Position numbers and translations under genes: made by a program
NCBI RefSeq assembly: GCF_001598695.1
Contig: NZ_BCZK01000017.1
Span: forward strand, 53,420 to 117,419
Direction of reading: 5' to 3'
Origin: Klebsiella oxytoca NBRC 105695
Lineage (GTDB): Bacteria; Pseudomonadota; Gammaproteobacteria; Enterobacterales; Enterobacteriaceae
DNA: 64,000 nt
Shown: positions 55,163-64,000 of the stretch, piece after piece
Position numbering within the stretch: position 1 is the stretch's first letter
How the letters are laid out: each line of letters opens with the position of its first letter
Notes under the pieces: model-generated
What the model saw: the letters and a program-made list of their open reading frames with translations, nothing else
The model's database searches: none
Told to the model about the DNA's origin: nothing

Positions 55163-55407
55163 GAAAAAAGGCGACAGATTACTCTGTCGCCTTTTTCCGT
55201 ACTGACAACCCTTAAAGGGCTTCTACTTTCCCTGTTAGCTAACGACACACCCTGTCTTTCCTTCAGCTACCAACGGTCCCTGTTACTTCCATTTCCCTTT
55301 AAAACGTCTTCCAGACGTTTGTCATCCTGACAATCCGTAGTCCTCGCCTCCTGGCGCTTCCTGACCCCTCATCCTGAGTCATCATCCTGTTAGCATCCTC
55401 GCCCTTG
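55163..55407 (-). ncRNA. csrC: CsrC regulatory RNA
   Basis: Sequesters the translational regulator CsrA. The minus strand here gives an RNA of about 245 nt starting near CAAGGGCGAGGATGCTAACAGG (shown in part), with about fifteen GGA motifs, many as AGGA in hairpin loops (CCAGGAGGC, TCAGGATGA), and ending in a terminator GGCGACAG-AGTAAT-CTGTCGCC plus T run. Position between yihI and engB and length equal E. coli csrC. A -10 TAAAGT and -35 TTGTAG with 16-bp spacing lie upstream. Confidence 0.93.
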
Positions 55408-55678
55408 GTCACTACTTTACTGGTTTGAGGAAAACCTACAACTGACTGTACAGAAAAAAATCTAATTTCAGAATTTTCTTTCAGCTTAATATCATGATTT
55501 ATAAGCTTTTGTGTTATTTATGCTCGGATTTTTCTCACTCATATCTCATATAACCAATAGCCAATATCTCACAAAGAGTGTGGTTTTAACTTACATCAAT
55601 GAGATGCGGTAAAAACAGTCTTTTTCTGTTGTTCAGGTATAATCCCCGCCATAGCCTGATTTAACGGAGACGACCGTC
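55408..55678. other. A/T-rich interval between csrC and engB
   Basis: About 270 bp carrying the csrC promoter on the minus strand and the engB leader on the plus strand (AACGGAGACGAC ribosome site). No further gene is visible. Confidence 0.5.
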
Positions 55679-56311
55679 TTGACCAACTGGAATTATCAAC
55701 TGACGCATTTTGTCACTAGCGCGCCAGATATCCGCCATCTTCCTGCCGATACCGGTATTGAAGTGGCATTTGCTGGCCGCTCTAACGCCGGGAAATCCAG
55801 CGCTCTGAATACGCTGACTAACCAAAAAAGCCTGGCGCGCACGTCGAAGACGCCCGGGCGTACGCAGCTGATTAACCTGTTTGAAGTCGCTGAGGGCAAA
55901 CGCCTTGTCGACCTGCCGGGCTATGGTTACGCCCAGGTTCCGGAAGAGATGAAGATCAAGTGGCAGCGCGCGCTGGGTGAATATCTTGAGAAACGCCTCT
56001 GTCTGAAAGGGCTGGTGGTGCTGATGGATATTCGTCATCCGCTTAAAGATCTCGATCAGCAGATGATCCAGTGGGCCGTCGAAAGCGATATCCCGGTGCT
56101 GGTACTGCTGACTAAAGCCGATAAGCTCGCCAGCGGTGCGCGGAAAGCGCAGATCAATATGGTTCGCGAAGCGGTCATCGCCTTTAACGGAGATGTGCAG
56201 GTAGAAGCGTTTTCTTCCCTGAAGAAGCAAGGTGTGGATAAACTGCGTCAGAAGCTGGATAGCTGGTATAACGATATCCCGCCGCAGGAAGAACCCGAAG
56301 ACGGCGAATAA
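55679..56311 (+). CDS. engB: Ribosome biogenesis GTPase EngB/YihA
   Basis: Essential GTPase for 50S assembly, 210 residues. G1 [10 protein letters not shown]3 DLPGYGYA, G4 LTKADKL. The start is a TTG at 55679 after CGGAGAC, as in E. coli, whose N-terminus MTNxNYQ aligns with the reading here. Spot 42 RNA is convergent downstream. Confidence 0.96.
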   Translation: MTNWNYQLTHFVTSAPDIRHLPADTGIEVAFAGRSNAGKSSALNTLTNQKSLARTSKTPGRTQLINLFEVAEGKRLVDLPGYGYAQVPEEMKIKWQRALGEYLEKRLCLKGLVVLMDIRHPLKDLDQQMIQWAVESDIPVLVLLTKADKLASGARKAQINMVREAVIAFNGDVQVEAFSSLKKQGVDKLRQKLDSWYNDIPPQEEPEDGE

Positions 56312-56322
56312 GTTCGCAAAAA

Positions 56323-56356
56323 ACCCGGATAGCGGCGCGTGAAGCCTTATCCGGGC
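56323..56356. repeat. REP element after engB
   Basis: ACCCGGATAGCGGCGCGT...GCCTTATCCGGG: one REP unit with the CCGGAT/ATCCGG stem, between engB and the convergent Spot 42 gene. Confidence 0.8.
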
Positions 56357-56402
56357 TCCCCGCCTTTGCATGCATCGATGCGTAAAATTTTCTTTCGCGC
56401 AA

Positions 56403-56511
56403 TAAAAAACGCCCCGGTCATAAATGACCGGGGCGGCTAAAATATTCAGCCAAATCCGATTACGTGAAGTAAAAGGTCTGAAAGATAGAACATCTTACCT
56501 CTGTACCCTAC
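56403..56511 (-). ncRNA. spf: Spot 42 RNA
   Basis: Hfq-dependent small RNA of 109 nt that represses catabolic genes when CRP-cAMP is low. The minus strand reads GTAGGGTACAGAGGTAAGAT at the 5' end and closes with the terminator CGCCCCGGTCA / TGACCGGGGCG plus TTTTTT, nearly as in E. coli, between engB and polA. It is relevant to the many sugar cassettes in this window. Confidence 0.96.
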
Positions 56512-56658
56512 GTCTTTAACTCTACTCTTCTTTCGGTTACGGATAAAGCATTTTTTGTAGTTTTTTTTCACTCTTTACATAGCAAATTCAAATGATCATC
56601 ACAAAACACGATAAGTTATGTTACTCACTTACAAAAAATGACCTTACCCGACGAATAC

Positions 56659-59448
56659 TTAGTGCGCTTGATCCCAGTTTTCTCCACTACCGACTTCCAC
56701 CAGCAGCGGAACCGCCAGCGTCGTACTGCTCTCCATCAGTTCGTGGATCTTTTTCGCGACCGCCTCAAGATCATCCTTATGCACTTCAAAGACCAGTTCA
56801 TCGTGCACCTGCATGATCATCCGCACGCGGGGTTTTTCGCTTAGCAGCCAGCCGTCTACCGCGATCATCGCGCGTTTAATGATATCGGCCGCGGTACCCT
56901 GCATTGGCGCATTGATCGCCGCACGTTCGGCGCCAGCGCGGCGCGCGCCATTGCTGGATTTAATGTCCGGCAGATAGAGACGACGACCGTCCAGCGTTTC
57001 AACATACCCCTGCTCTTTGGCCTGGGTGCGAGTACGCTCCATATACTCCAGAACGCCCGGATAGCGCTCAAAGTAGAGATCCATATACTTTTGCGCTTCT
57101 TTGCGTGGGATATTGAGCTGTCGCGCAAGACCGAATGCGCTCATGCCGTAAATCAGACCAAAGTTGATCGCCTTCGCGCTACGGCGCTGCTCGCTGCTAA
57201 CGCTCTCCAGCGGCAAACCAAAGACCTCAGCCGCCGTTGCGCGGTGGATATCTTTGCCTTCCGCAAATGCGGTCAGCAGGCCCTTATCGCGGGAGAGATG
57301 CGCCATGATGCGCAGTTCAATTTGCGAGTAGTCGGCCGAGACAATGAGATAATCTTCCGGTGCAATAAACGCCTGGCGGATACGTCGCCCTTCTTCGTTG
57401 CGTACCGGAATATTCTGCAGGTTCGGGTCGGTAGACGACAAACGCCCCGTAGCGGTCACCGCCTGGTGATAGGAAGTATGAACCCGCCCCGTTTTCGGGC
57501 TGATCATCAGCGGCAGCTTATCGGTATAGGTGGATTTAAGTTTTGCCAGTCCACGATATTCGAGGATAACTTTCGGCAGCGGATAGTCCAGCGCCAGCTC
57601 TTCCAGCACCTCTTCCGAGGTAGAAGGCGCACCGCCAGGGGTTTTCTTCAGCGGCTTAATGCCTTGTTTTTCAAACAAGATCGTTTGCAGCTGCTTCGGC
57701 GACGAGAGGTTAAACTCTTCACCCGCAATATCGTACGCCTTCTTCTCCAGTTCAATCAGGCGCTTGGCTATCTCCTGAGAATGCGCATGCAGCACGGCCG
57801 GATCAATCTTCACGCCGTTACGCTCCACGCGGGATAGCACCGGCACCAGCGGCATTTCAATATTTTTAAAGACGTTCAGCGGACCTTCATTTTGCTGAAG
57901 TTCAGGCCACATTTTGAGGTGCAGCTGCAGGGTGACATCCGCATCTTCCGCCGCGTAGCGGCCTGCTTCTTCCAGCGCAATTTGGTTAAATGTGAGCTGG
58001 TTTTTACCTTTCCCCGCGATTTCTTCGAAGGTAATGGTTTTGTGCTTCAGCCAGCGATCGGAGAGACTATCCATATCATGACGGCCCGCCACGCTGTCGA
58101 GAATGTAGGACTCCAGCATGGTATCGAAGGCAATACCGCGCAGTTCAATGCCGTAGTTAGCCAGGATCCCGCGGTCATATTTGAGGTTTTGTCCAACCTT
58201 CAGAACCTTGCCATCTTCCAGTAACGGTTTCAGCAATTCCAGGACGCGGTCGCGAGGGATTTGATCCGGCGCGTCCAGATAATCATGGGCGACCGGTACA
58301 TAGGCCGCCACGCCAGGTTCAATGGCGAAGGAGAGGCCCACCATATTGGCGGATACGTTATCCAGGCTGTCGGTTTCGGTATCAAAGGCAAAAAGCGGCG
58401 CTTTCTTCAGGTTTTCAATCCAGGTGAGCAATGTTTGTTCATCCAGAATGGTGACGTAGTTTTCAGCGGAGAGCACTGTCGCGGTTTCTTCTTCTGCCTC
58501 GGCCACTTCGGCAGCCGCTGCCAGCGGCCTGGCCGCAGACTTAGCGCCTTTTGCCTGCATCCACTTACCGGACTCTACATCAGTGATCCAGCGTTTAAAT
58601 TCATATTTTTTAAACAGCGTCAGCAGTTCATCCGCAACAGGTTGTTCAACCAGCAGATCTTCACAGCCCAAATCCAGTTCAACGTCCGTTTTGATCGTCG
58701 CCAGCTGATAAGAGAGGTAAGCCACCTCTTTATTCTGTTCCAGCTTTGCCGCCATCGTTTTCGCGCCGCGGAAAGTCAATCCGGCGATTTTTTCAGGCTC
58801 AGCATATAACGTATCAAGACCACCCAGTCCCTGCAGAAGCGCCTGCGCGGTTTTCTCCCCCACCCCAGGCACGCCCGGAATGTTATCCGAGGAGTCACCC
58901 ATCAGGGCCAGAAAATCGATGATCAGTTCCGGTGGAACGCCGTATTTTGTCACGACTTCGTCGGGGCCAAGGATGGTGTTAGTCATGGTATTAATGAGCG
59001 TAATACCCGGCGTAACCAGCTGAGCCATATCTTTATCACCGGTGCTGATCAGCACCGGACGCCCTACTTTTTCAGCTTCACGGGCCAGGGTACCGATGAC
59101 ATCGTCTGCTTCCACGCCAGGAACGGCCATTAGCGGAAGGCCCATCGCTTTCACCATGGCATGCAGCGGCTCGATCTGCGCACGGAGATCGTCCGGCATC
59201 GGTGGACGATGAGATTTATAGTGCTCAAACAGTTCATCCCGGAAAGTCTTTCCCTTGGCATCAAACACAACGACAGCATGGGTCGGTTGATACTGCAGGA
59301 TCAGGCTTCGCAGCATATTCAGCACGCCATACATGGCGCCTGTCGGTTCGCCTGCGCTGTTCGTCAGCGGGGGGAACGCGTGGTATGCCCGATAAAGGTA
59401 AGAAGAGCCGTCAACGAGGATGAGAGGGTTTTCTGGGATCTGAACCAT
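56659..59448 (-). CDS. polA: DNA polymerase I
   Basis: Repair and Okazaki-fragment polymerase of 929 residues. N-terminal 5'-nuclease domain ([35 protein letters not shown]), 3'-5' exonuclease ([12 protein letters not shown], Asp/Glu pair present, so proofreading should be active) and polymerase with [14 protein letters not shown], the O-helix [14 protein letters not shown] and [10 protein letters not shown]. Complete; transcribed toward spf. Confidence 0.98.
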   Translation of the reverse strand: MVQIPENPLILVDGSSYLYRAYHAFPPLTNSAGEPTGAMYGVLNMLRSLILQYQPTHAVVVFDAKGKTFRDELFEHYKSHRPPMPDDLRAQIEPLHAMVKAMGLPLMAVPGVEADDVIGTLAREAEKVGRPVLISTGDKDMAQLVTPGITLINTMTNTILGPDEVVTKYGVPPELIIDFLALMGDSSDNIPGVPGVGEKTAQALLQGLGGLDTLYAEPEKIAGLTFRGAKTMAAKLEQNKEVAYLSYQLATIKTDVELDLGCEDLLVEQPVADELLTLFKKYEFKRWITDVESGKWMQAKGAKSAARPLAAAAEVAEAEEETATVLSAENYVTILDEQTLLTWIENLKKAPLFAFDTETDSLDNVSANMVGLSFAIEPGVAAYVPVAHDYLDAPDQIPRDRVLELLKPLLEDGKVLKVGQNLKYDRGILANYGIELRGIAFDTMLESYILDSVAGRHDMDSLSDRWLKHKTITFEEIAGKGKNQLTFNQIALEEAGRYAAEDADVTLQLHLKMWPELQQNEGPLNVFKNIEMPLVPVLSRVERNGVKIDPAVLHAHSQEIAKRLIELEKKAYDIAGEEFNLSSPKQLQTILFEKQGIKPLKKTPGGAPSTSEEVLEELALDYPLPKVILEYRGLAKLKSTYTDKLPLMISPKTGRVHTSYHQAVTATGRLSSTDPNLQNIPVRNEEGRRIRQAFIAPEDYLIVSADYSQIELRIMAHLSRDKGLLTAFAEGKDIHRATAAEVFGLPLESVSSEQRRSAKAINFGLIYGMSAFGLARQLNIPRKEAQKYMDLYFERYPGVLEYMERTRTQAKEQGYVETLDGRRLYLPDIKSSNGARRAGAERAAINAPMQGTAADIIKRAMIAVDGWLLSEKPRVRMIMQVHDELVFEVHKDDLEAVAKKIHELMESSTTLAVPLLVEVGSGENWDQAH

Positions 59449-59844
59449 ATTTTCCGTGCCTGTTTATCAGATTATCGGTAAAGGATGCCACAGACGGACA
59501 TTAAATCCTGAATTTTTCCCACATTTCGTCGAAAAGATTCAGCGATCCCCAGGATCGCGTTGCGGCCTAACCTGTGGATAACTTTGTGAATAGTTTTATA
59601 ACGTTGATCGACCAATGATTAATAAAATAATATAACGGAAAAATATTCCATATTTATCATGCAATTATAGGTTCACAACCTGCTTTATTATCATCATGGC
59701 GACTCGATGTTCCATGTGGATATAAGATCCAGAAATTTTTCTGTTCTGGTAAGACCCGTTATTTACTCTATTTTCTGATAAAATCAGCCCCTTGCGCTGT
59801 TTATAGGCGTTCTTTATCAGCCTAACTTTCTGAATAATTTAACT
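59449..59844. promoter_or_regulatory. polA-yihG divergent region with a DnaA box
   Basis: About 395 bp, A/T-rich, no gene. It includes a perfect DnaA box TGTGGATAA at 59573-59581 (TTATCCACA on the minus strand), about 125 bp upstream of polA, and a small palindrome GCGATCC / GGATCGC at 59542-59558. DnaA influence on polA has been reported in E. coli; here it is inferred. Confidence 0.55.
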
Positions 59845-60744
59845 ATGCCGAGATTACTCGCCGCGATAACGCTCCCGCTGAGTATCGCCCTGACTATCAT
59901 AGTCACCGTCATCTGCTCCGTGCCAATCATCATCGCCGGGCTGATTAAACTTCTTGTGCCCGTTCCTGCGGTCTGGCGCTCGATATCCGTTTTTTGCAAT
60001 TTCATGATGTACTGCTGGTGTGAAGGACTGGCGTGGCTGCTGCGCCTTAATCCCTGTCTTAAATGGGATGTACAGGGCCTTGATGGTCTGAGTAAAAAGA
60101 ACTGGTATCTGCTTATCAGCAACCATCACAGCTGGGCCGATATCGTGGTACTTTGCGTCCTGTTCCGCAAACATATTCCGATGAATAAATATTTCCTCAA
60201 GCAACAGCTCGCCTGGGTTCCGTTTATTGGGCTGGCCTGCTGGGCGCTGGATATGCCTTTTATGCGCCGTTATTCCCGAGGCTATTTACTCCGCCATCCC
60301 GAGCGCCGTGGCAGAGATGTTGAAACTACTCGCCGCTCCTGCGAGAAATTCCGCGCGCATCCCACCACTATCGTCAACTTTGTTGAAGGTTCACGTTTTA
60401 CTGAAGAAAAGCGACAGCTAACCCGTTCGCCATACCACAATCTGTTAGCGCCAAAAGCGGCAGGTATCGCAATGGCATTAAGCGTGCTGGGCTCGCAGTT
60501 TGATAAGCTGTTGAACGTCACGGTGTGTTACCCGGAAAATAACCAAAGACCGTTTTACGATATGCTGAGCGGTCGATTAACACGCATTGTGGTGCGAATC
60601 CATCTTGAGCCCGTAGCGGAAGAGCTGCATGGCGACTATGTAAATGATAAAAACTTTAAGCGACGCTTTCAGCGTTGGCTAAATACGCTCTGGGAAGAGA
60701 AAGATCGGCAGCTAACGGAAATCATGCAGCAGGCAAAGAAGTGA
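59845..60744 (+). CDS. yihG: 1-acylglycerol-3-phosphate acyltransferase-like protein YihG
   Basis: Membrane-bound lysophosphatidic-acid acyltransferase family protein, 299 residues. The acceptor motif is [11 protein letters not shown] (HX4D) and the second block FVEGSRFT; two hydrophobic segments at the N-terminus. E. coli YihG is about ten residues longer; the codons directly upstream (NFLNNLT) look related but contain no ATG, so the ATG at 59845 is used with some doubt. No clear ribosome site. Confidence 0.9.
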   Translation: MPRLLAAITLPLSIALTIIVTVICSVPIIIAGLIKLLVPVPAVWRSISVFCNFMMYCWCEGLAWLLRLNPCLKWDVQGLDGLSKKNWYLLISNHHSWADIVVLCVLFRKHIPMNKYFLKQQLAWVPFIGLACWALDMPFMRRYSRGYLLRHPERRGRDVETTRRSCEKFRAHPTTIVNFVEGSRFTEEKRQLTRSPYHNLLAPKAAGIAMALSVLGSQFDKLLNVTVCYPENNQRPFYDMLSGRLTRIVVRIHLEPVAEELHGDYVNDKNFKRRFQRWLNTLWEEKDRQLTEIMQQAKK

Positions 60745-60761
60745 CTTGGGACGCAGAAAAG

Positions 60762-60796
60762 AAAAACGCCGGTCAGTGACCGGCGTTTATTTTTTA
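60762..60796. terminator. Bidirectional terminator between yihG and dsbA
   Basis: Perfect 11-bp inverted repeat AAACGCCGGTC / GACCGGCGTTT with A and T runs on both sides. Confidence 0.9.
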
Positions 60797-61417
60797 TTTC
60801 TTATCAACCAGCTGCTTAACGGTATCAGCATACTGGGCAACAAATGCGTCCATGTTGCTGGTATCCATACCCTGCGGATTAAGCTGGTATTTACCATTAA
60901 CGTACATAGCAGGCACGCCCTGCAGCTGGAAATCAGCAGCGGCTTTCTCTTGCTGAGCCACCAGAGATTTCACCACAAAGCTGTTCCAGGCCGCATCGTA
61001 ATCTTCACCTTTGACGCCGGCATCAACGAAGACCTTACGAATATCGGCCACGGTCTGGACGGTCTGGTTTTTCTGTACCGCTTCAAACATTGGGACGGTG
61101 ATCTTATCTTCCACGCCCAGCGCCATCGCCACAGCCCATGCCTGAGTCAGATCCTTGCCTAGTGGACCCAGGAACTCAACGTGGTATTTTGTCATTTTGA
61201 CGCCTTCCGGCAGCTTTTTCTTCACGTTATCTGATACGTGAAGGACTTCTTCAAACTGATAGCAATGCGGGCAATAGAACGAGAAAAACTCGAGCACCTG
61301 AGGCTCACCAGCAACGGGTTTATCGAGGGTAATATACTGCTTACCGTCGGTGATCTGGGCAGCGGATGCACTAAAAGCCAGAATCATACCAGCCAGCGCC
61401 AGCCAAATTTTTTTCAT
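60794..61417 (-). CDS. dsbA: Thiol:disulfide interchange protein DsbA
   Basis: Periplasmic oxidase that introduces disulfide bonds, 207 residues. Signal peptide [19 protein letters not shown], active site [11 protein letters not shown] (CPHC) and the cis-Pro block [13 protein letters not shown] region (GVPAMYVNG). It lies 27 bp after srkA, with which it forms an operon as in E. coli. The E. coli gene yihF between dsbA and yihG is absent here. Confidence 0.97.
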   Translation of the reverse strand: MKKIWLALAGMILAFSASAAQITDGKQYITLDKPVAGEPQVLEFFSFYCPHCYQFEEVLHVSDNVKKKLPEGVKMTKYHVEFLGPLGKDLTQAWAVAMALGVEDKITVPMFEAVQKNQTVQTVADIRKVFVDAGVKGEDYDAAWNSFVVKSLVAQQEKAAADFQLQGVPAMYVNGKYQLNPQGMDTSNMDAFVAQYADTVKQLVDKK

Positions 61418-61444
61418 GATTAACTCTCTCCTGGATATATCACA

Positions 61445-62431
61445 TTAATACATTGGCGTTAACTGAAGAGGCGGTTCTTGCAGAACCTTTACCTGCTCAA
61501 GAAAAGTTGTTGTCTGCCCGCGCCAGTAATCTTCCCCGGTCAACCATGGGAAATTTTTAGGGAAAGCGGGATCTTCCCAGCGCCTTAACAACCACGCCAG
61601 ATAATAAACTAACCGCATTGCACGTAAAGGCTCGATGAGAGCAATCTCATCCGTATTGAAAGGGCTAAACTCTTCATACGCTTCAATAATCATCTCAAGC
61701 TGCATACGCTGCTCGGGTTTATCACCGTTCAACAGCATCCACAGATCCTGGATAGCAGGGCCGTTACGTGAATCATCTAAATCAACAAACAAGGGGCCAT
61801 CGCGCCAGAGGATGTTTCCCGCATGGCAATCACCGTGTAACCGTAAAATATTGGCGCGTCCGTGCCATTGCGCCATTACCGCGTCAATGAGTTTATCGGT
61901 AGCGCTGAGAAAGGCATCTTTCAGGCCAGCAGGAATCAGTGGGGAGAGCTCAAAGACCTGTCGGGGCTCCAGAAGATACTCATTGGTGCCTATCTCCGGA
62001 CGAGCGACAAAGCGCTGTTTGCGTCCCGTTTGATGCATACGGCCAAGATAACGCCCAACCCACTCCATCTGATCGAGATTATCCGCCTCAAACTGACGTC
62101 CACCCAGGCTGGGGAAAACGGCGAAAAAGAATCCCTGATGTTGGTGAAGCGTGCTCTCGTTAAACAACAAAGGCGCCGCAACGGGCACGTCGTCCTCAAC
62201 GAGCTGAAGCGAAAAGTGGTGTTCTTCGAGGATTTGTTCGGCAGACCAGCGCTCAGGACGATAGAACTTCACCACATAGCGGCGACGATCTTCGTCCTGA
62301 AACTGGTAAACTCGGTTCTCATAGCTATTAAGCGGAGTAAGACCGGAATCTACCCGCATACCCAGATCAAATAAACCATCAATGATGGTATCCGGGTGAA
62401 GCGTCTGAAAAGTGAAAGCCTTATCGTGCAT
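61445..62431 (-). CDS. srkA: Stress response kinase SrkA (YihE)
   Basis: Ser/Thr protein kinase-like enzyme that limits stress-induced death, 328 residues. Catalytic loop HGDCHAGNILW with Asp, and metal loop FVDLDDSRNGP; early YENRVYQFQDEDRRRYVVKFY supplies the lysine. Same order srkA-dsbA as in E. coli, Cpx-controlled there. Confidence 0.95.
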   Translation of the reverse strand: MHDKAFTFQTLHPDTIIDGLFDLGMRVDSGLTPLNSYENRVYQFQDEDRRRYVVKFYRPERWSAEQILEEHHFSLQLVEDDVPVAAPLLFNESTLHQHQGFFFAVFPSLGGRQFEADNLDQMEWVGRYLGRMHQTGRKQRFVARPEIGTNEYLLEPRQVFELSPLIPAGLKDAFLSATDKLIDAVMAQWHGRANILRLHGDCHAGNILWRDGPLFVDLDDSRNGPAIQDLWMLLNGDKPEQRMQLEMIIEAYEEFSPFNTDEIALIEPLRAMRLVYYLAWLLRRWEDPAFPKNFPWLTGEDYWRGQTTTFLEQVKVLQEPPLQLTPMY

Positions 62432-62506
62432 CCTGACATCCGATAATCGTACGAATGATACAGGATATCATCTCATTGCCGATTCCGCGGCAGCGCTTAC
62501 AACCTT

Positions 62507-62776
62507 TTACTCTTTAATCACGCCGCGGGCGCGTAGCAAGGCGGTTTTAAAATCTTCTTCATAATCTTTCTGGATACCTGGAATAACGGCCTCTTTTGCC
62601 GAGTCGCGCATTTTCAAATGGTAGATCAGAATATCGTCGGAAAGATCGCTCAATTCGCCAGCATAACCCGCTTCTTTCGCTAGTTTTTGCAAGAATTGCA
62701 TCAAATTCAGTTCAGGTTCTTTCTGCCAGGCCGGCTGGAGGAGTTCAATCACTTCATTCAGGCGTTTACATTTCAT
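62507..62776 (-). CDS. yihD: YihD, DUF1040 protein
   Basis: An 89-residue cytosolic protein of unknown function, same length and sequence style as E. coli YihD ([31 protein letters not shown]). It is helical, without membrane segments. Divergent from mobA and adjacent to srkA. Confidence 0.93.
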   Translation of the reverse strand: MKCKRLNEVIELLQPAWQKEPELNLMQFLQKLAKEAGYAGELSDLSDDILIYHLKMRDSAKEAVIPGIQKDYEEDFKTALLRARGVIKE

Positions 62777-62847
62777 AGCAATGCTCCTTAATCTTGATAG
62801 GAGTACGTTAGCAGGGACAAACCCACAATGAAAGAGGCGATATTGAT

Positions 62848-63429
62848 ATGCAGGGTGAGGTAATAACCGGCGTCGTGCTGGCGGGGGGAAGAGGCACGCG
62901 CATGGGAGGAATAGATAAAGGATTACAGCTGCTGAATGGTAAGGCCCTGTGGCGTCATGTCGCCGATACGCTGCAGCCTCAGGTCGCCAGGCTGGTGATT
63001 AGCGCTAACCGCAATCTTGATTGCTGGCGAAGCAGCGGCTACCCGATTATTACCGACTCTCTGAACGACTTTCCCGGGCCGTTGGCCGGCATGCTTTCCG
63101 TAATGCATCAGGTCGAGGGCGAATGGTTTCTGTTTTGTCCGTGCGATACGCCATTTATCCCATCATTTCTGGCGACTCGCTTAGTGCAGCACAAAACATC
63201 AGCCCTGGCCGTTTGGGTACACGATGGTGAACGAGACCATCCGGCCATTGCTCTGGTAAATCGCAAGGTGATCGGCGAACTGGAAACGTATCTGGCCGCA
63301 GGAGAGCGGCGAGTAATGGTATTTCTGCACAAAATTGGCGGTCATAGCGTCGATTTTAGCGATGTAAAATCAGCATTTATAAACGTTAATACTCTCGACG
63401 ATTTGCAACATATGCAGGTGCCATCATGA
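62848..63429 (+). CDS. mobA: Molybdenum cofactor guanylyltransferase
   Basis: Attaches GMP to molybdopterin to form the bis-MGD cofactor needed by FdoG. 193 residues; nucleotide motif [16 protein letters not shown] near the start and CPCDTPFIP in the middle. Stop overlaps mobB (ATGA). Confidence 0.96.
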   Translation: MQGEVITGVVLAGGRGTRMGGIDKGLQLLNGKALWRHVADTLQPQVARLVISANRNLDCWRSSGYPIITDSLNDFPGPLAGMLSVMHQVEGEWFLFCPCDTPFIPSFLATRLVQHKTSALAVWVHDGERDHPAIALVNRKVIGELETYLAAGERRVMVFLHKIGGHSVDFSDVKSAFINVNTLDDLQHMQVPS

Positions 63430-63932
63430 TCCCACTTTTAGCCATCGCCGCCTGGAGCGGCACAGGTAAAACAACCTTATTGAAGGCTCTGATTCCGGCA
63501 CTGCGCGCAGAAGGTTTACGGCCAGGGCTAATTAAACATACCCATCACGATATGGACGTGGATAAGCCGGGTAAAGACAGTTATGAACTGCGTAAAGCCG
63601 GAGCGGCTCAGACCATTGTCGCCAGTTCGCAGCGTTGGGCATTAATGACGGAAACGCCAGATAAGCCTTCACTGGATCTGGCATGGCTGGTCAGCCGAAT
63701 GGATGCCTCAACGTTGGATTTAGTCCTGGTTGAGGGTTTTAAACATGAACCCGTGCCCAAAATCCTGCTTTATCGGCACAACAGCGGGCATAGTACAGAA
63801 GAATTAGTGTTTGACGATAATGTGATTGCTATCGCCAGCGATAGGCCGGTCGAGACGTCGCTTCCACTGTTAGATTTAAACGATGTTCCGCAGATAGCCG
63901 CTTTTATTATGCAGTGGTTAAAAGGGGTTTAG
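63426..63932 (+). CDS. mobB: Molybdopterin-guanine dinucleotide biosynthesis adaptor MobB
   Basis: GTP-binding helper of MobA, 168 residues, slightly shorter than the 175 of E. coli. Walker [16 protein letters not shown], Walker B-like [15 protein letters not shown]. Coupled to mobA by a four-base overlap. The final 68 bases of the window after it hold no recognisable feature. Confidence 0.95.
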   Translation: MIPLLAIAAWSGTGKTTLLKALIPALRAEGLRPGLIKHTHHDMDVDKPGKDSYELRKAGAAQTIVASSQRWALMTETPDKPSLDLAWLVSRMDASTLDLVLVEGFKHEPVPKILLYRHNSGHSTEELVFDDNVIAIASDRPVETSLPLLDLNDVPQIAAFIMQWLKGV

Positions 63933-64000
63933 CCAGGAGCAGGTAAATTTTCAGGTACATAGCCATGATCTATCGGCCTGAAGGTGTCTGTTGGTATTTT

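Noticed and set aside
1..64000. Prophage, insertion sequence, integron or CRISPR array
   Set aside because: No integrase, transposase, cas gene or regularly spaced repeats were seen; the only repeats are short REP-type palindromes.

Overview
The window is chromosomal DNA from a Klebsiella-like member of the Enterobacteriaceae (K. oxytoca complex or a close relative; species not resolvable by eye). The evidence is an enterobacterial backbone in E. coli order (rhaA-rhaD ... yiiG ... fdhD/fdoGHI/fdhE, fabY-dtd-yihY-yihX, typA, glnA-glnL-glnG, yshB, hemN, yihI, csrC, engB, spf, polA, yihG, dsbA, srkA, yihD, mobA-mobB), dispersed REP-type repeats, and the selenocysteine, sigma-54 and NtrC signals expected of enterics. 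I see no insertion sequence, prophage, CRISPR array, tRNA or rRNA gene.

Positions 1-8060 are a rhamnose locus: the 3' part of rhaA, then rhaD, a four-gene ABC sugar importer of the RhaSTPQ type, a FucO-like lactaldehyde reductase and the mutarotase RhaM. Rhamnose would be imported by the ABC system, isomerised and cleaved, and the lactaldehyde reduced.

Positions 8061-34900 are accessory carbohydrate cassettes in the rha-fdh interval. (a) A minus-strand LacI regulator, GPH-family symporter and GH91 enzyme without a signal peptide, probably for uptake and intracellular cleavage of difructose anhydride. (b) A raf operon (rafR; rafA-rafB-acetyltransferase-rafY) with two RafR-type operators. (c) azlCD with a divergent HTH-cupin regulator, and a YiiG lipoprotein. 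(d) A minus-strand operon coding for a PfkA-like kinase, Ula-type PTS IIB and IIC, class II bisphosphate aldolase, an unknown 89-residue protein, a PTS IIA and a P-loop kinase: a complete import, second phosphorylation and aldol cleavage route for an unidentified sugar. (e) A LevR-type sigma-54 activator followed by a mannose-family PTS (IIA, IIB, IIC, IID) that encloses a GH88 unsaturated uronyl hydrolase, and a KdgM-type porin; both transcription units begin with near-perfect sigma-54 promoters. I read (e) as an uptake system for unsaturated uronic-acid disaccharides.

Positions 35000-64000 are mostly core genome: DUF1471 protein, fdhD, formate dehydrogenase-O (fdoG with in-frame UGA for selenocysteine), fdhE, an esterase preceded by a PIN-toxin relic and a LexA-like box, fabY/dtd/yihY/yihX, typA, the nitrogen regulon glnALG with NtrC sites, yshB, hemN, a small membrane ORF, yihI, CsrC RNA, engB, Spot 42 RNA, polA, yihG, dsbA, srkA, yihD and mobAB. 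The sulfoquinovose cluster that E. coli carries between typA and yihX is absent.
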